A stretch of DNA of 6,881 nucleotides, taken from positions 1 to 6,881 of the forward strand of contig CALLIQ010000570.1 in assembly GCA_938008925.1 (NCBI GenBank). The letters run 5' to 3'. Under the pieces are notes generated by a model that worked only from the letters and a program-made list of their open reading frames with translations, did no database searches and was not told the DNA's origin. Below are positions 1 through 5,812 of this stretch, in pieces. The position numbers and the translations under genes are program-made. The stretch is from an uncultured Acidimicrobiales bacterium (GTDB lineage Bacteria > Actinomycetota > Acidimicrobiia > Acidimicrobiales > SZUA-35). Position 1 is the first letter of the stretch; each line of letters starts with the position of its first letter.

Positions 1-106
1 TGTTGGGGTTGGATCGGGGGAACGTGATGGCCGGACGGACCGTCGGGGTGAGGGCACGGCGCCATGGTGGCGCAGCCATCACCGAAGTCGCGGTCGCCCC
101 CGGCAT
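1..106 (-). CDS. Possible start of an unidentified gene (partial, runs off window)
   Basis: An open minus-strand frame begins with ATG at 106 (second in-frame ATG at 79), 15 bp past the stop of the glycosylase gene, and stays open to base 1. It encodes about 35 residues, ending in a proline/arginine-rich stretch that includes TPTVRPAITFPRS. Codons in the last 20 positions mostly end in G or C, as in the genes nearby, and the spacing would suit a downstream operon member. Against it, an open frame this short is not significant at this GC content, and neither ATG has a Shine-Dalgarno sequence. I do not recognise the product. The sequence to the left of the window would settle whether it is real. 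Confidence 0.3.
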   Translation of the reverse strand, partial: MPGATATSVMAAPPWRRALTPTVRPAITFPRSNPN

Positions 107-121
107 TCGCCGGTCGACCGC

Positions 122-1324
122 TCAACCGAGTGCGGAACGAAGAGCCCCCGACAGGTCACCCCGACGACCCGCCTCGATCGCATCGAGGCCCATCCACGCC
201 GCCATCTCTTCGAGCTTGCCGGCCATCGCTGCCGCCACCGCGACCCGATCGACGCCGGGCTCGGCGAAGGCCGCCTTGGCCAACAGGCGGCCCTGCTTGC
301 GGTCGGCCTTCATGTCGACCCGGCCGACCACCTGATCGCCGAGAAGGAACGGCAGGACGTAGTAACCGTGCACGCGTTTCGGCTCGGGAACGTAGATCTC
401 GATGCGGTAGTGAAAGTCGAACAACCGCTCCGCTCGGTCGCGAAACCACACGACCGGGTCGAACGGGCTGAGAAAGGCGGCGCGATCGATCGCCCTCGGC
501 GTCTTCGCCTCCGGGTCGAGGTACGCCCGCTCCTTCCAGCCGGCGACGTCGACGGCTTCGATCTCCCCGGCCTCGACCATCTCATCGAGCAGCGTGCGGG
601 CGGAGGTCATCTTGATCCGGAAGTAGTCGGCGACGTCGGCCGCCGTCGCGATGCCATGGCTCTTCAAGCCGAGGCGGACCATCTCACGATGAGCATCGTC
701 GAGGCTCGGCGTCGGTGTCGACAGCACCTCGGGTGGGATGACGCGCTCGGGGAGGTCGTAGACGGTGAGGAACGTCGACGTTCGATCGCTGATCGCGAGC
801 TCGCCAGCCAGGTACAAAGCCGTCAGCGCCTGCTTTCCCTTGGAGTGCCCCCACCACGGCCCCGTTCGGCCACCGGGTTCTTCGAGGTCGCCGACGGCGA
901 GCGGGCCCCGGTCCGCCACCTCATCGCGGACCGCGGTCGCATAGCCGGGCAACTCTTCCTCGAGCTTGGCGAGCCACCGCCCTCGGTAGTGCTCCATCCG
1001 ATGACGCAAGAGCGGCCGATGATCGACCGACGTCAACGAGGCCACGTGAGCGAAGTACTCGACATTCTCTCCCGAACGCCATAGGAAGTCGTCGAGCCGA
1101 TCGCGGTCGTATGGGCCGAGGCGGGCGAGCACGGGCAGGAAGTGCGAGCGGCTCAGCACGTTCACCGAATCGATCTGCAGAATCGACATCCGCTCCATGA
1201 CCCGGCGGAAGTGTCTGACGTTCGCCGCGCCCGTCGGCTTCGGGTCGGTGAAGCCCTGGGCAGCGAGTGCGATGCGACGAGCCCGGTCGATTGGGATGGT
1301 CCGGGTGCGAGACGGGGGCGCCAT
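122..1324 (-). CDS. ycaQ: YcaQ/AlkX-type DNA glycosylase (winged-helix, HTH_42 family)
   Basis: This 400-residue protein matches the family of E. coli YcaQ (AlkX) and Streptomyces AlkZ, cytoplasmic DNA glycosylases made of winged-helix repeats. They remove bulky alkylated bases and unhook interstrand crosslinks. The N-terminal block (residues 12-70) has RARRIALAAQG and then LQIDSVNVLSRS, which closely parallels E. coli YcaQ as I recall it. Q50-I51-D52 is the QxD catalytic motif of the YcaQ branch; AlkZ has QxQ. Residues 283-345 carry the conserved C-terminal block: LSPFDPVVWFRDRAERLFDF, then HGYYVLPFLLGDQVVGRVD. Length is normal for the family. The frame is open back to 1795, but that extension is low-complexity, Arg/Pro-rich and antisense-like over the Nudix gene, so I start at the ATG at 1324, directly before recognisable family sequence. 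No Shine-Dalgarno is seen. It lies 32 bp after the Nudix stop and is probably cotranscribed. Confidence 0.9.
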   Translation of the reverse strand: MAPPSRTRTIPIDRARRIALAAQGFTDPKPTGAANVRHFRRVMERMSILQIDSVNVLSRSHFLPVLARLGPYDRDRLDDFLWRSGENVEYFAHVASLTSVDHRPLLRHRMEHYRGRWLAKLEEELPGYATAVRDEVADRGPLAVGDLEEPGGRTGPWWGHSKGKQALTALYLAGELAISDRTSTFLTVYDLPERVIPPEVLSTPTPSLDDAHREMVRLGLKSHGIATAADVADYFRIKMTSARTLLDEMVEAGEIEAVDVAGWKERAYLDPEAKTPRAIDRAAFLSPFDPVVWFRDRAERLFDFHYRIEIYVPEPKRVHGYYVLPFLLGDQVVGRVDMKADRKQGRLLAKAAFAEPGVDRVAVAAAMAGKLEEMAAWMGLDAIEAGRRGDLSGALRSALG

Positions 1325-1356
1325 CGTCGCAACGGTAGTGCCGGACTCGGCCCGAC

Positions 1357-2136
1357 TCAGCCGTTGCCGGAAACCTCGGCCACGAGCCGCTCGAGCAGAT
1401 CGCGGACCATTCGAGCCGTCGCCCCCCACAGCGTGTCGTCGGCGAGTTCGAAGAACGTGACCTCCATCGGTTCGCCGTTCCGCATCCAGATCTCCTGGCG
1501 ATAGATCGACGGGTCGAACAGCTCGGCGATCGGGACGTGGAGCACCGCGTCGACCTCGCCGGCATCGATCCGCGTCGTGGGACGGCCGTCGAGGATCCCG
1601 ACGTATGGGACGATGAATGCTGGGCTCGAGACCGTCGTGAGTCGGGTCAGTTCGCCTTCGATTCGTACCGCCTCCGGGGCGATCCCCACCTCTTCGTGGA
1701 GCTCCCGCAGTGCGGTGGCGGCCAGGTCGACGTCGTGCGGTTCGGCCCGCCCACCGGGAAAGCACACCTCGCCGGTGTGGCTCCGCAGATGCCATGCTCG
1801 CCGGGTGAGCAACAACTCGGGGCCGGCGCCGGCATCGAAGACGGGGGCGACCACGGCCGATGGTTGTCGTCCATCGACGACCTCGGCCGGTGGTGCGTCC
1901 GGTGGCGGATCGCCGACGACCGCAGCCACGTGATCGATCGTGAGAGCAGCTCGGAGATCCCCGGCGATCTCGACCCAGGGCGCGGGAGCACCGAGCACCG
2001 CGTCGGGCGGGCGCGGGATGTGTTGCGGACCGCCGCGGCCGCTCGGTGGTTTGAAACTCAGTGGTTCGAAGCTCAGCGGTTCGAGCTCAGGCCTGGTCCG
2101 CAGCGGCGAGCTCGTCGAGCACCTCGCGCATGCCAC
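1357..2136 (-). CDS. Nudix hydrolase, CoA pyrophosphatase (NudL/UPF0035) type
   Basis: Nudix enzyme predicted to hydrolyse CoA or acyl-CoA diphosphate bonds to 4'-phosphopantetheine and 3',5'-ADP, housekeeping for damaged or excess CoA. Two signatures are visible in the 259-residue frame. Residues 109-129 fit the CoA-pyrophosphatase motif LLTxR[SA]xxxRxxxGxxxFPGG at every fixed position (R112, A114, R118, G122, FPGG 126-129). The Nudix metal-binding box follows, with RELHEEVG at 144-151. A conserved-looking GGPQHIPRP segment (35-43) precedes the domain. The start is uncertain. The GTG at 2136 overlaps the small upstream gene by 50 bp and gives a low-quality N-terminus. There is no ATG, GTG or TTG between it and residue 35, and the next GTG (1998) would drop the GGPQ segment; a CTG start in the tandem repeat at 2046-2089 is possible. 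Family assignment is firm, substrate is by family, and the N-terminus is unresolved. Confidence 0.88.
   Translation of the reverse strand: MACARCSTSSPLRTRPELEPLSFEPLSFKPPSGRGGPQHIPRPPDAVLGAPAPWVEIAGDLRAALTIDHVAAVVGDPPPDAPPAEVVDGRQPSAVVAPVFDAGAGPELLLTRRAWHLRSHTGEVCFPGGRAEPHDVDLAATALRELHEEVGIAPEAVRIEGELTRLTTVSSPAFIVPYVGILDGRPTTRIDAGEVDAVLHVPIAELFDPSIYRQEIWMRNGEPMEVTFFELADDTLWGATARMVRDLLERLVAEVSGNG
2046..2089. repeat. Three-unit 15-bp tandem repeat at the small-gene/Nudix junction
   Basis: Three adjacent units on the plus strand: GTGGTTTGAAACTCA (2046-2060), GTGGTTCGAAGCTCA (2061-2075) and GCGGTTCGAGCTCA (2076-2089). The first two differ at two positions. The third lacks one A and has one substitution. 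The minus-strand TGA inside the third unit is the stop codon of the 50-residue gene. In the Nudix frame the repeat reads as the duplicated peptide LSFEPLSFKP. It therefore sits exactly where the Nudix start is unclear, and looks like a short duplication later altered by a 1-bp deletion. Confidence 0.8.
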
Positions 2137-2239
2137 CGTTCTTCAGGTTCTTCAACACCGTGCCCGGGGTTGCGTCACCCTTCTCCCACTCCATCCAGAA
2201 TGCGAGGAGTTTCTTCGGGTCGGTGGGCGGTCGTTCCAT
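2087..2239 (-). CDS. Conserved small acidic protein, 50 residues, unknown function
   Basis: A short gene starting at the ATG at 2239 and ending at TGA 2089-2087. The product begins MERPPTDPKKLLAFWMEWEKG, continues with TPGTVLKNLKNGGMREVLDE and ends in an Ala/Asp/Gln tail. It looks like a real protein: Trp- and Leu-bearing amphipathic helices, a charged profile and GC-biased third positions. From memory, similar short actinobacterial proteins share a W-M-E-W-E, T-P-G-x-V, L-K-x-G-G-[ML]-R-E pattern. There is no signal peptide, membrane segment or metal site. It lies 50 bp after the diguanylate cyclase stop and abuts or overlaps the Nudix start, so it is probably in the same transcript. No strong Shine-Dalgarno is visible. 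Function unknown; no catalytic motif seen. It is easily missed because of its size. Confidence 0.72.
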   Translation of the reverse strand: MERPPTDPKKLLAFWMEWEKGDATPGTVLKNLKNGGMREVLDELAAADQA

Positions 2240-2289
2240 GGGGTGAGGCTACCGGGAAGCGGCCGAGGCCGATCACGTGGCGCGAGAGC

Positions 2290-4587
2290 TCACTCGCTCG
2301 ACAGGTCCGTCGACAGGTCGGCTGAGAACCGAGCGAACCGATTCTTGCCCGACGCCTTGGCTGCGTACATCGCTGCGTCGGAGTTCCGCATCAGCTCATC
2401 GGTGGTCGAGCCATCGACGGGGCACTGGGCGATGCCGACGCTGGCCGACACCTGCGTCGTCGCGCCGGCGAGATCGAAGGGCAAGCGGATCATGTCGACC
2501 GCCTCCTCTGCGATGTCGGACGGTCGGGTCGAGCCCGCGCCGTGACGCAGGAGCATGATGAACTCATCACCGCCGAGGCGAGCGAGGAAGTCGTCCTCGC
2601 CGAGCAGTCCGCCGAGTCGTTCCGCCACGATCCGCAGCACCTGATCGCCAGCGGCGTGGCCGAGCGTGTCGTTGATCTGCTTGAAACCATCGAGATCGAT
2701 GAACAGCACGGACAGATGTCCATCGGCGTCTGGCCTCGCGACTTCCTCGTCGAGCCGTTCGACGAGGAGCTTGCGGTTCGCGAGCCCGGTGAGCGCGTCG
2801 CGGCGGGCGAGGACATCGAGCGTTTCGTTGGCGATGCGAAGCCGAGCGGTCTGTGTTTCGAGCTCGGCGATCTGGCGAACGTGTCGCAGCACTTGGGCGA
2901 CGCCGGAAGCGATCGCTTCGAGGCCGAACAGATGATCACCGCTCGGTTCGACGACGATGTAGCCGATGTCGGATTCGCCCGCCCGGAGCGGCACGAGCAC
3001 GTGTAGGCCGGCTTCCAGGAGCGGGTCGAACCGGTCGGGGAGCACGCTCGATCGACGGAACACTTCGCCGCCGTCGGGAAGCGAGTCCCCGAGGCTGAAG
3101 AGCAAGCGCATACTCTCGCTCGGCGGCGCGCCTGCGCCGGTCGAGGTCCTCGGGACGGAGCCGTCTGGCCCGTCGTCATCGGGTTCGTCGATCGCAACCC
3201 ATGCGTTTGCCATGCCGAGGGATCGAAGGCCGGTCCGCAGCGCATCCCACAGCTCCGGCTGGTTCGAGCACGACGCAAGTCGCATGACGAGCCGCTCTTG
3301 CAGATCGTGGTGGGCCCGACGCTCCGTCTCGATCAATCGTTCGGTCGGACGCAGATCGCGCTCGACCTCGTTGAGCTGATCCACCATCGCCCGCAGCCCG
3401 GTTGACGGGACCTCCCCATCGCGCAGCTCCTTCACGACCGACCAGAGGACCCGGAGCGCGTGTCGGAGCCAGACGGCCTCGGCACGATCGATGAAGGGAT
3501 CGATCGGTGCAGCCATTGAGAGCCGGGCCGCTCGGAACGAGTCGTCGCCGGCGGTCAGGGTCGCGGCGGCCGACTTCGCGAGCACGTCGAGATCGAAACC
3601 GATCGGCGCCCGATCGCTCTCCCATCGATGGATGATTCGCTGGGCGAGCACGGTCGAGATGTCGAGCGGTTCCGCCGGCCGGTTTGCGCTGCGGGTCACG
3701 ATGGCGGGGCGGGTGGAGGCGCGACGCACGAGCCAGCTGTCGATCTCGATCTCGACATTCGGGCTCGGGGCGAACTCCGACTCGATCGCATCGACAAGAA
3801 GGCTGGCCGACGCTCTCGTCAGGCTTTCGGTGTCGAGCAGCGCGGTCGTGAGCGGTGGCTCGCTCTGAAAGGCCGCGAGCGAATCGTCGAATCCAGCGAC
3901 GATGACGTCCTCTGGAACGGTGAGGCCATGTCGATGCAAGGCGCCGATCACGCCGACCGCCATGTCGTCGTTCGCAGCGACGACGCCATCGAACCGATGC
4001 CCGTCGATGAGCAGCTTGTCGACCGCGTGGAGGGCATCGGCCGTCGAATAGTGACCACTGACGATCAACCGCTCGTCGACCTCGATTCCCGACGCAGCGA
4101 GCGTCGCCCGAAATCCGGCTTCCCGACGCTCGGAGTGTGGATCGGCGGCGAACCCCCGGACGAACACGAACCGGCGCCGATTCGGGTCGGAGACCATGTG
4201 CGCCATCAGCTCGTCGATCGACTTGTCCCAGTCGATCGTCACGCTCGGCACGCCGGGGAGGGTGATACCGAGGCTGATGACCGGGCCGTCCGACAGTTCG
4301 GAGACGAACGTGGCGATGGCCTCTTGGCTCATCCCCGGCGGGGTCGCTCCGCACACGATGATGGATCCGCAGACTTCGAGCCAGGTGCCGAACCGCCCGT
4401 GGCCTGCCTTGCTCGACAGGGCGGTCTCGATCAGCCGGTCGGTTCGGACATCGCGTCCGGCCACCGCCAACGTGCCGTAGCCGGCCGCCGAGAAATGCGG
4501 CTGCAATCCATCGAGAACCTCTCGGTGGAACGGAGAGAACGCGTCGGTGATCACGGAGATCACCCGTCTCGGTTGTCGGCTCTTCAT
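2290..4587 (-). CDS. Diguanylate cyclase with LacI-type ligand-sensing domain, GAF-like region and GGDEF domain
   Basis: A 765-residue protein predicted to make cyclic di-GMP from two GTP in response to a small ligand. Residues 8-290 form a periplasmic-binding-protein fold of the LacI/GalR effector type: family hallmarks include DPHSERREAGFRATL, AANDDMAVGVIGALHRHG, VPEDVIVAGFDD and PPLTTALLDTESL. No helix-turn-helix precedes it, and there is no signal peptide or membrane segment, so it should sense in the cytoplasm. Helical, coiled-coil-like segments (398-437 and 570-597) flank a GAF-like region (about 442-567). The C-terminal GGDEF domain has DALTGLANR (597-605), metal/GTP residues D631-L-D633-x-F-K and N639-D640, and intact GGDEF at 672-676. 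The inhibitory I-site arginine (RxxD) is replaced: the tetrad is G663-E-D-D666. Start chosen at the ATG at 4587, which has GGAG six bases upstream; the frame is open to 4836 but that part is low-quality. The C-terminal codons carry a 12-bp near-duplication (2298-2321). The ligand is unknown. Confidence 0.92.
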   Translation of the reverse strand: MKSRQPRRVISVITDAFSPFHREVLDGLQPHFSAAGYGTLAVAGRDVRTDRLIETALSSKAGHGRFGTWLEVCGSIIVCGATPPGMSQEAIATFVSELSDGPVISLGITLPGVPSVTIDWDKSIDELMAHMVSDPNRRRFVFVRGFAADPHSERREAGFRATLAASGIEVDERLIVSGHYSTADALHAVDKLLIDGHRFDGVVAANDDMAVGVIGALHRHGLTVPEDVIVAGFDDSLAAFQSEPPLTTALLDTESLTRASASLLVDAIESEFAPSPNVEIEIDSWLVRRASTRPAIVTRSANRPAEPLDISTVLAQRIIHRWESDRAPIGFDLDVLAKSAAATLTAGDDSFRAARLSMAAPIDPFIDRAEAVWLRHALRVLWSVVKELRDGEVPSTGLRAMVDQLNEVERDLRPTERLIETERRAHHDLQERLVMRLASCSNQPELWDALRTGLRSLGMANAWVAIDEPDDDGPDGSVPRTSTGAGAPPSESMRLLFSLGDSLPDGGEVFRRSSVLPDRFDPLLEAGLHVLVPLRAGESDIGYIVVEPSGDHLFGLEAIASGVAQVLRHVRQIAELETQTARLRIANETLDVLARRDALTGLANRKLLVERLDEEVARPDADGHLSVLFIDLDGFKQINDTLGHAAGDQVLRIVAERLGGLLGEDDFLARLGGDEFIMLLRHGAGSTRPSDIAEEAVDMIRLPFDLAGATTQVSASVGIAQCPVDGSTTDELMRNSDAAMYAAKASGKNRFARFSADLSTDLSSE

Positions 4588-4652
4588 CGTTGACTCCGGG
4601 CGGACGACACGAGCTCGGTTCGGTCGCTCGGCATGTCGCCCACGTGATTCAT
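4584..4652 (-). CDS. Possible 22-codon leader ORF upstream of the diguanylate cyclase
   Basis: An ATG at 4652 opens a frame encoding MNHVGDMPSDRTELVSSARS plus two residues. Its TGA (4586-4584) overlaps the ATG of the diguanylate cyclase at 4587 in an ATGA arrangement, the classic geometry for translational coupling. A perfect AGGAGG lies upstream, but 15 bases from this ATG, which is longer than usual. The peptide has no recognisable feature. It may be chance; the cyclase has its own GGAG ribosome-binding sequence and does not need coupling. Confidence 0.2.
   Translation of the reverse strand: MNHVGDMPSDRTELVSSARSQR
4588..4598 (-). promoter_or_regulatory. Ribosome-binding site that fixes the diguanylate cyclase start
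   Basis: Read on the minus strand, CCCGGAGTCAACG directly precedes the ATG at 4587. GGAG is placed six bases before the start codon, the best Shine-Dalgarno match next to any start codon in the window. It supports this start over any in the upstream extension of the same frame. Confidence 0.7.
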
Positions 4653-4827
4653 CGGCACGATGCACGGCCTCCTGGAGGTCTAGTTCTTGTTGCTTCGACA
4701 ACAGTCTTGATGCAAGCGACGGGCGACTCGATGCGAACGCGAACGACGGGACCGGTGCTTCACTCCCGGCCCCGTCGATCTCAACGGAGAGTCTCGAGAC
4801 CGGTCGCCCCCGGCCTCGAGAGAATTG

Positions 4828-4851
4828 TCCGGCCATGGCGGGCTGGCCGGA
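4828..4851. repeat. Perfect 8-bp inverted repeat in the divergent region
   Basis: TCCGGCCA (4828-4835) is repeated as its exact reverse complement TGGCCGGA (4844-4851) around an 8-base spacer. It lies 240 bp from the cyclase start and about 170 bp from the plus-strand gene. It could be an operator for a dimeric regulator or an RNA hairpin in either leader. There is no T-tract, so an intrinsic terminator is unlikely. GGCC-rich words are common at this GC content, which lowers its significance. Confidence 0.5.
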
Positions 4852-4961
4852 GCGGTCTCAATGTGGTTGCGCTGGTCCGGCGTTGTGCTGGGCCTGTGTT
4901 GCGCTGTTGTGATCTGTTCTTCGACAGCGAACCTCTCGACGAGATCAGGGCTTTCTCAAGA

Positions 4962-4992
4962 ACGCATCAAACTCTCGAAGTTTCTTCTGCGT
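4962..4992 (+). promoter_or_regulatory. Potential leader stem-loop before the plus-strand unit
   Basis: Outer arms ACGCA (4962-4966) and TGCGT (4988-4992) enclose inner arms AAACT (4969-4973) and AGTTT (4979-4983), with a CTCGA loop and a 2/4-base internal bulge. This gives ten base pairs in a locally AT-richer patch ending 26 bases before the ATG at 5019. If transcribed it would be the last structure before the start codon. It is seen only as complementarity; there is no covariation support. Confidence 0.35.
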
Positions 4993-5018
4993 GACCGGGG
5001 CGACCGCGTGGCACCCTG

Positions 5019-5768
5019 ATGACCGTGGCACCCCGGATCAGCGGCCGGCCGACGTCGAGCAACGGCGCATCGTCGATGCATCTGTTCTGGTCGATGCCCG
5101 AACGCACCAGCGATCTCATCGACGTGCGGGCGACCATCGAGGTCCTCGAGCCCCCGCCCAGCGGCCGGCTGGTCTTCTGGGCACTGCAGGTCTCGTTCAT
5201 GAACGGGAGTCGGGCGATGGGTGCTGGCCATTTCGGACTCCAACATCATCCGGCGTACCCGTCGGGGGGCGCCGTGAACTGGGGCGGCTACCACAGCCCG
5301 ACGAGCGGTCGTTCCGGCGAACTCGACGGCTCGCCACTCACGGCTCCGTCGGCGCTCGCGAACGCGAACACCTGCAACTTCGAATGGCACGTCGGGTTGC
5401 CGTACACCTATCGGATCGCTCTGGTCCGCGCCGGCGTCTGGCGCGGTTGGATCATCGACCCGGTCGGCGTGCCCATTCACGTCAGAGATCTCCATTGCGA
5501 GGGCACCTCGCTCGCTCGACCGATGGTGTGGACCGAATCGTTCGCCGACTGCGACAACCCGTCGTGCGCCGTTCGCTGGAGTGGACTCGAAGCTCGGGAT
5601 TTCGACGGCAACGTGTTCCAGCCGGACGAAGTGACCGTCAACTATCAACGAGAGGACGACGGTGGCTGTTCCAACACGAGCGCCAGCGTCGAGCGGCACG
5701 GCATCGTGCAGCGAACCAACACCGACCGATCCGTCCCTCAGGGCGATCGCCTGCCGGTGCTCTCGTGA
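5019..5768 (+). CDS. Hypothetical tryptophan-rich soluble protein, 249 residues
   Basis: I do not recognise this gene with confidence. The 249-residue product has no signal peptide, membrane segment or catalytic motif. It is rich in Trp (24, 54, 88, 123, 141, 144, 171, 187) and alternates short hydrophobic runs with Gly/Pro turns, suggesting an all-beta fold. Distinctive segments are AGHFGLQHHPAYPSGGAVNWGGYHS (split here by position: 69-75 and 76-93), NTCNFEWHVGLPYTYRIALVRAG (about 117-139) and WRGWIIDPVG (141-150). It has five cysteines (119, 160, 178, 183, 217), including CDNPSC. The pattern recalls DUF3472-like or lectin/glucanase-type jelly rolls, which is only an impression. Codon use matches neighbouring genes and overlapping frames look worse, so it is real. 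The ATG at 5019 has no clear Shine-Dalgarno; Met20 (5076) is an alternative. A membrane-protein gene follows 40 bp downstream. Confidence 0.75.
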   Translation: MTVAPRISGRPTSSNGASSMHLFWSMPERTSDLIDVRATIEVLEPPPSGRLVFWALQVSFMNGSRAMGAGHFGLQHHPAYPSGGAVNWGGYHSPTSGRSGELDGSPLTAPSALANANTCNFEWHVGLPYTYRIALVRAGVWRGWIIDPVGVPIHVRDLHCEGTSLARPMVWTESFADCDNPSCAVRWSGLEARDFDGNVFQPDEVTVNYQREDDGGCSNTSASVERHGIVQRTNTDRSVPQGDRLPVLS

Positions 5769-5785
5769 CCGGCACCGAAGCTGCC

Positions 5786-5812
5786 ATGACCGATACGCCG
5801 ACGCTGCCATGA
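5786..5812 (+). other. Eight-codon frame made by duplication of the next gene's start
   Basis: The 12-mer GCTGCCATGACC occurs at 5780-5791 and again at 5804-5815, 24 bp apart. The second copy carries the start codon of the membrane-protein gene. The first opens a frame reading MTDTPTLP, whose TGA (5810-5812) overlaps that start codon as ATGA. It could be a coupled mini-leader or simply a by-product of a local duplication. Neither ATG has a good Shine-Dalgarno sequence, so re-initiation after the mini-frame is conceivable. Confidence 0.35.

Larger units (their letters stand above)
4588..5018. promoter_or_regulatory. Divergent intergenic region with several dyads
   Basis: These 431 bases separate the minus-strand cyclase from the plus-strand unit, so promoters for both should lie here. 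It is less GC-rich in places (about 4860-4990) than the flanking genes. It contains the 24-base inverted repeat at 4828-4851, a dyad TGTTG-N6-CAACA at 4688-4703, the palindromes GTCTCGAGAC (4791-4800) and TCTCGACGAGA (4934-4944), and a nested stem-loop at 4962-4992. I could not pick -35/-10 pairs with confidence on either strand. The reading frames crossing it are extensions or antisense frames of poor quality, except possibly the short leader at 4652-4584. Confidence 0.6.

Noticed and set aside
59..73. GCGCCA-TGG-TGGCGC hairpin as terminator for the glycosylase gene
   Set aside because: Only six pairs with a three-base loop, no T-tract, and it would lie within the possible downstream gene; expected often at this GC content.
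368..1084. Plus-strand open frame of 238 codons opposite the glycosylase
   Set aside because: Antisense shadow of a gene with clear family motifs; no recognisable protein features.
1325..1795. 157-residue N-terminal extension of the glycosylase frame
   Set aside because: It is Arg/Gly/Pro-rich, shows no family similarity and lies wholly over the well-supported Nudix gene in another frame. Family sequence begins just after the ATG at 1324.
2298..2321. 12-bp near-duplication at the 3' end of the cyclase gene
   Set aside because: Two in-frame copies only, encoding the last few residues; too small to call a functional repeat.
3628..4593. Plus-strand open frame of 321 codons opposite the cyclase sensor domain
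   Set aside because: Arg/Asp-rich antisense shadow of the LacI-type domain, with no coherent hydrophobic pattern.
4588..4836. 83-residue N-terminal extension of the diguanylate cyclase
   Set aside because: No domain similarity (in particular no helix-turn-helix that would make it a LacI repressor), and the ATG at 4587 has the best-placed Shine-Dalgarno sequence.
4791..4980. Recurring CTCGA words as a regulator-binding array
   Set aside because: CTCGA/TCGA is very common throughout the window, including inside genes, so the recurrence alone is not evidence of a site array.
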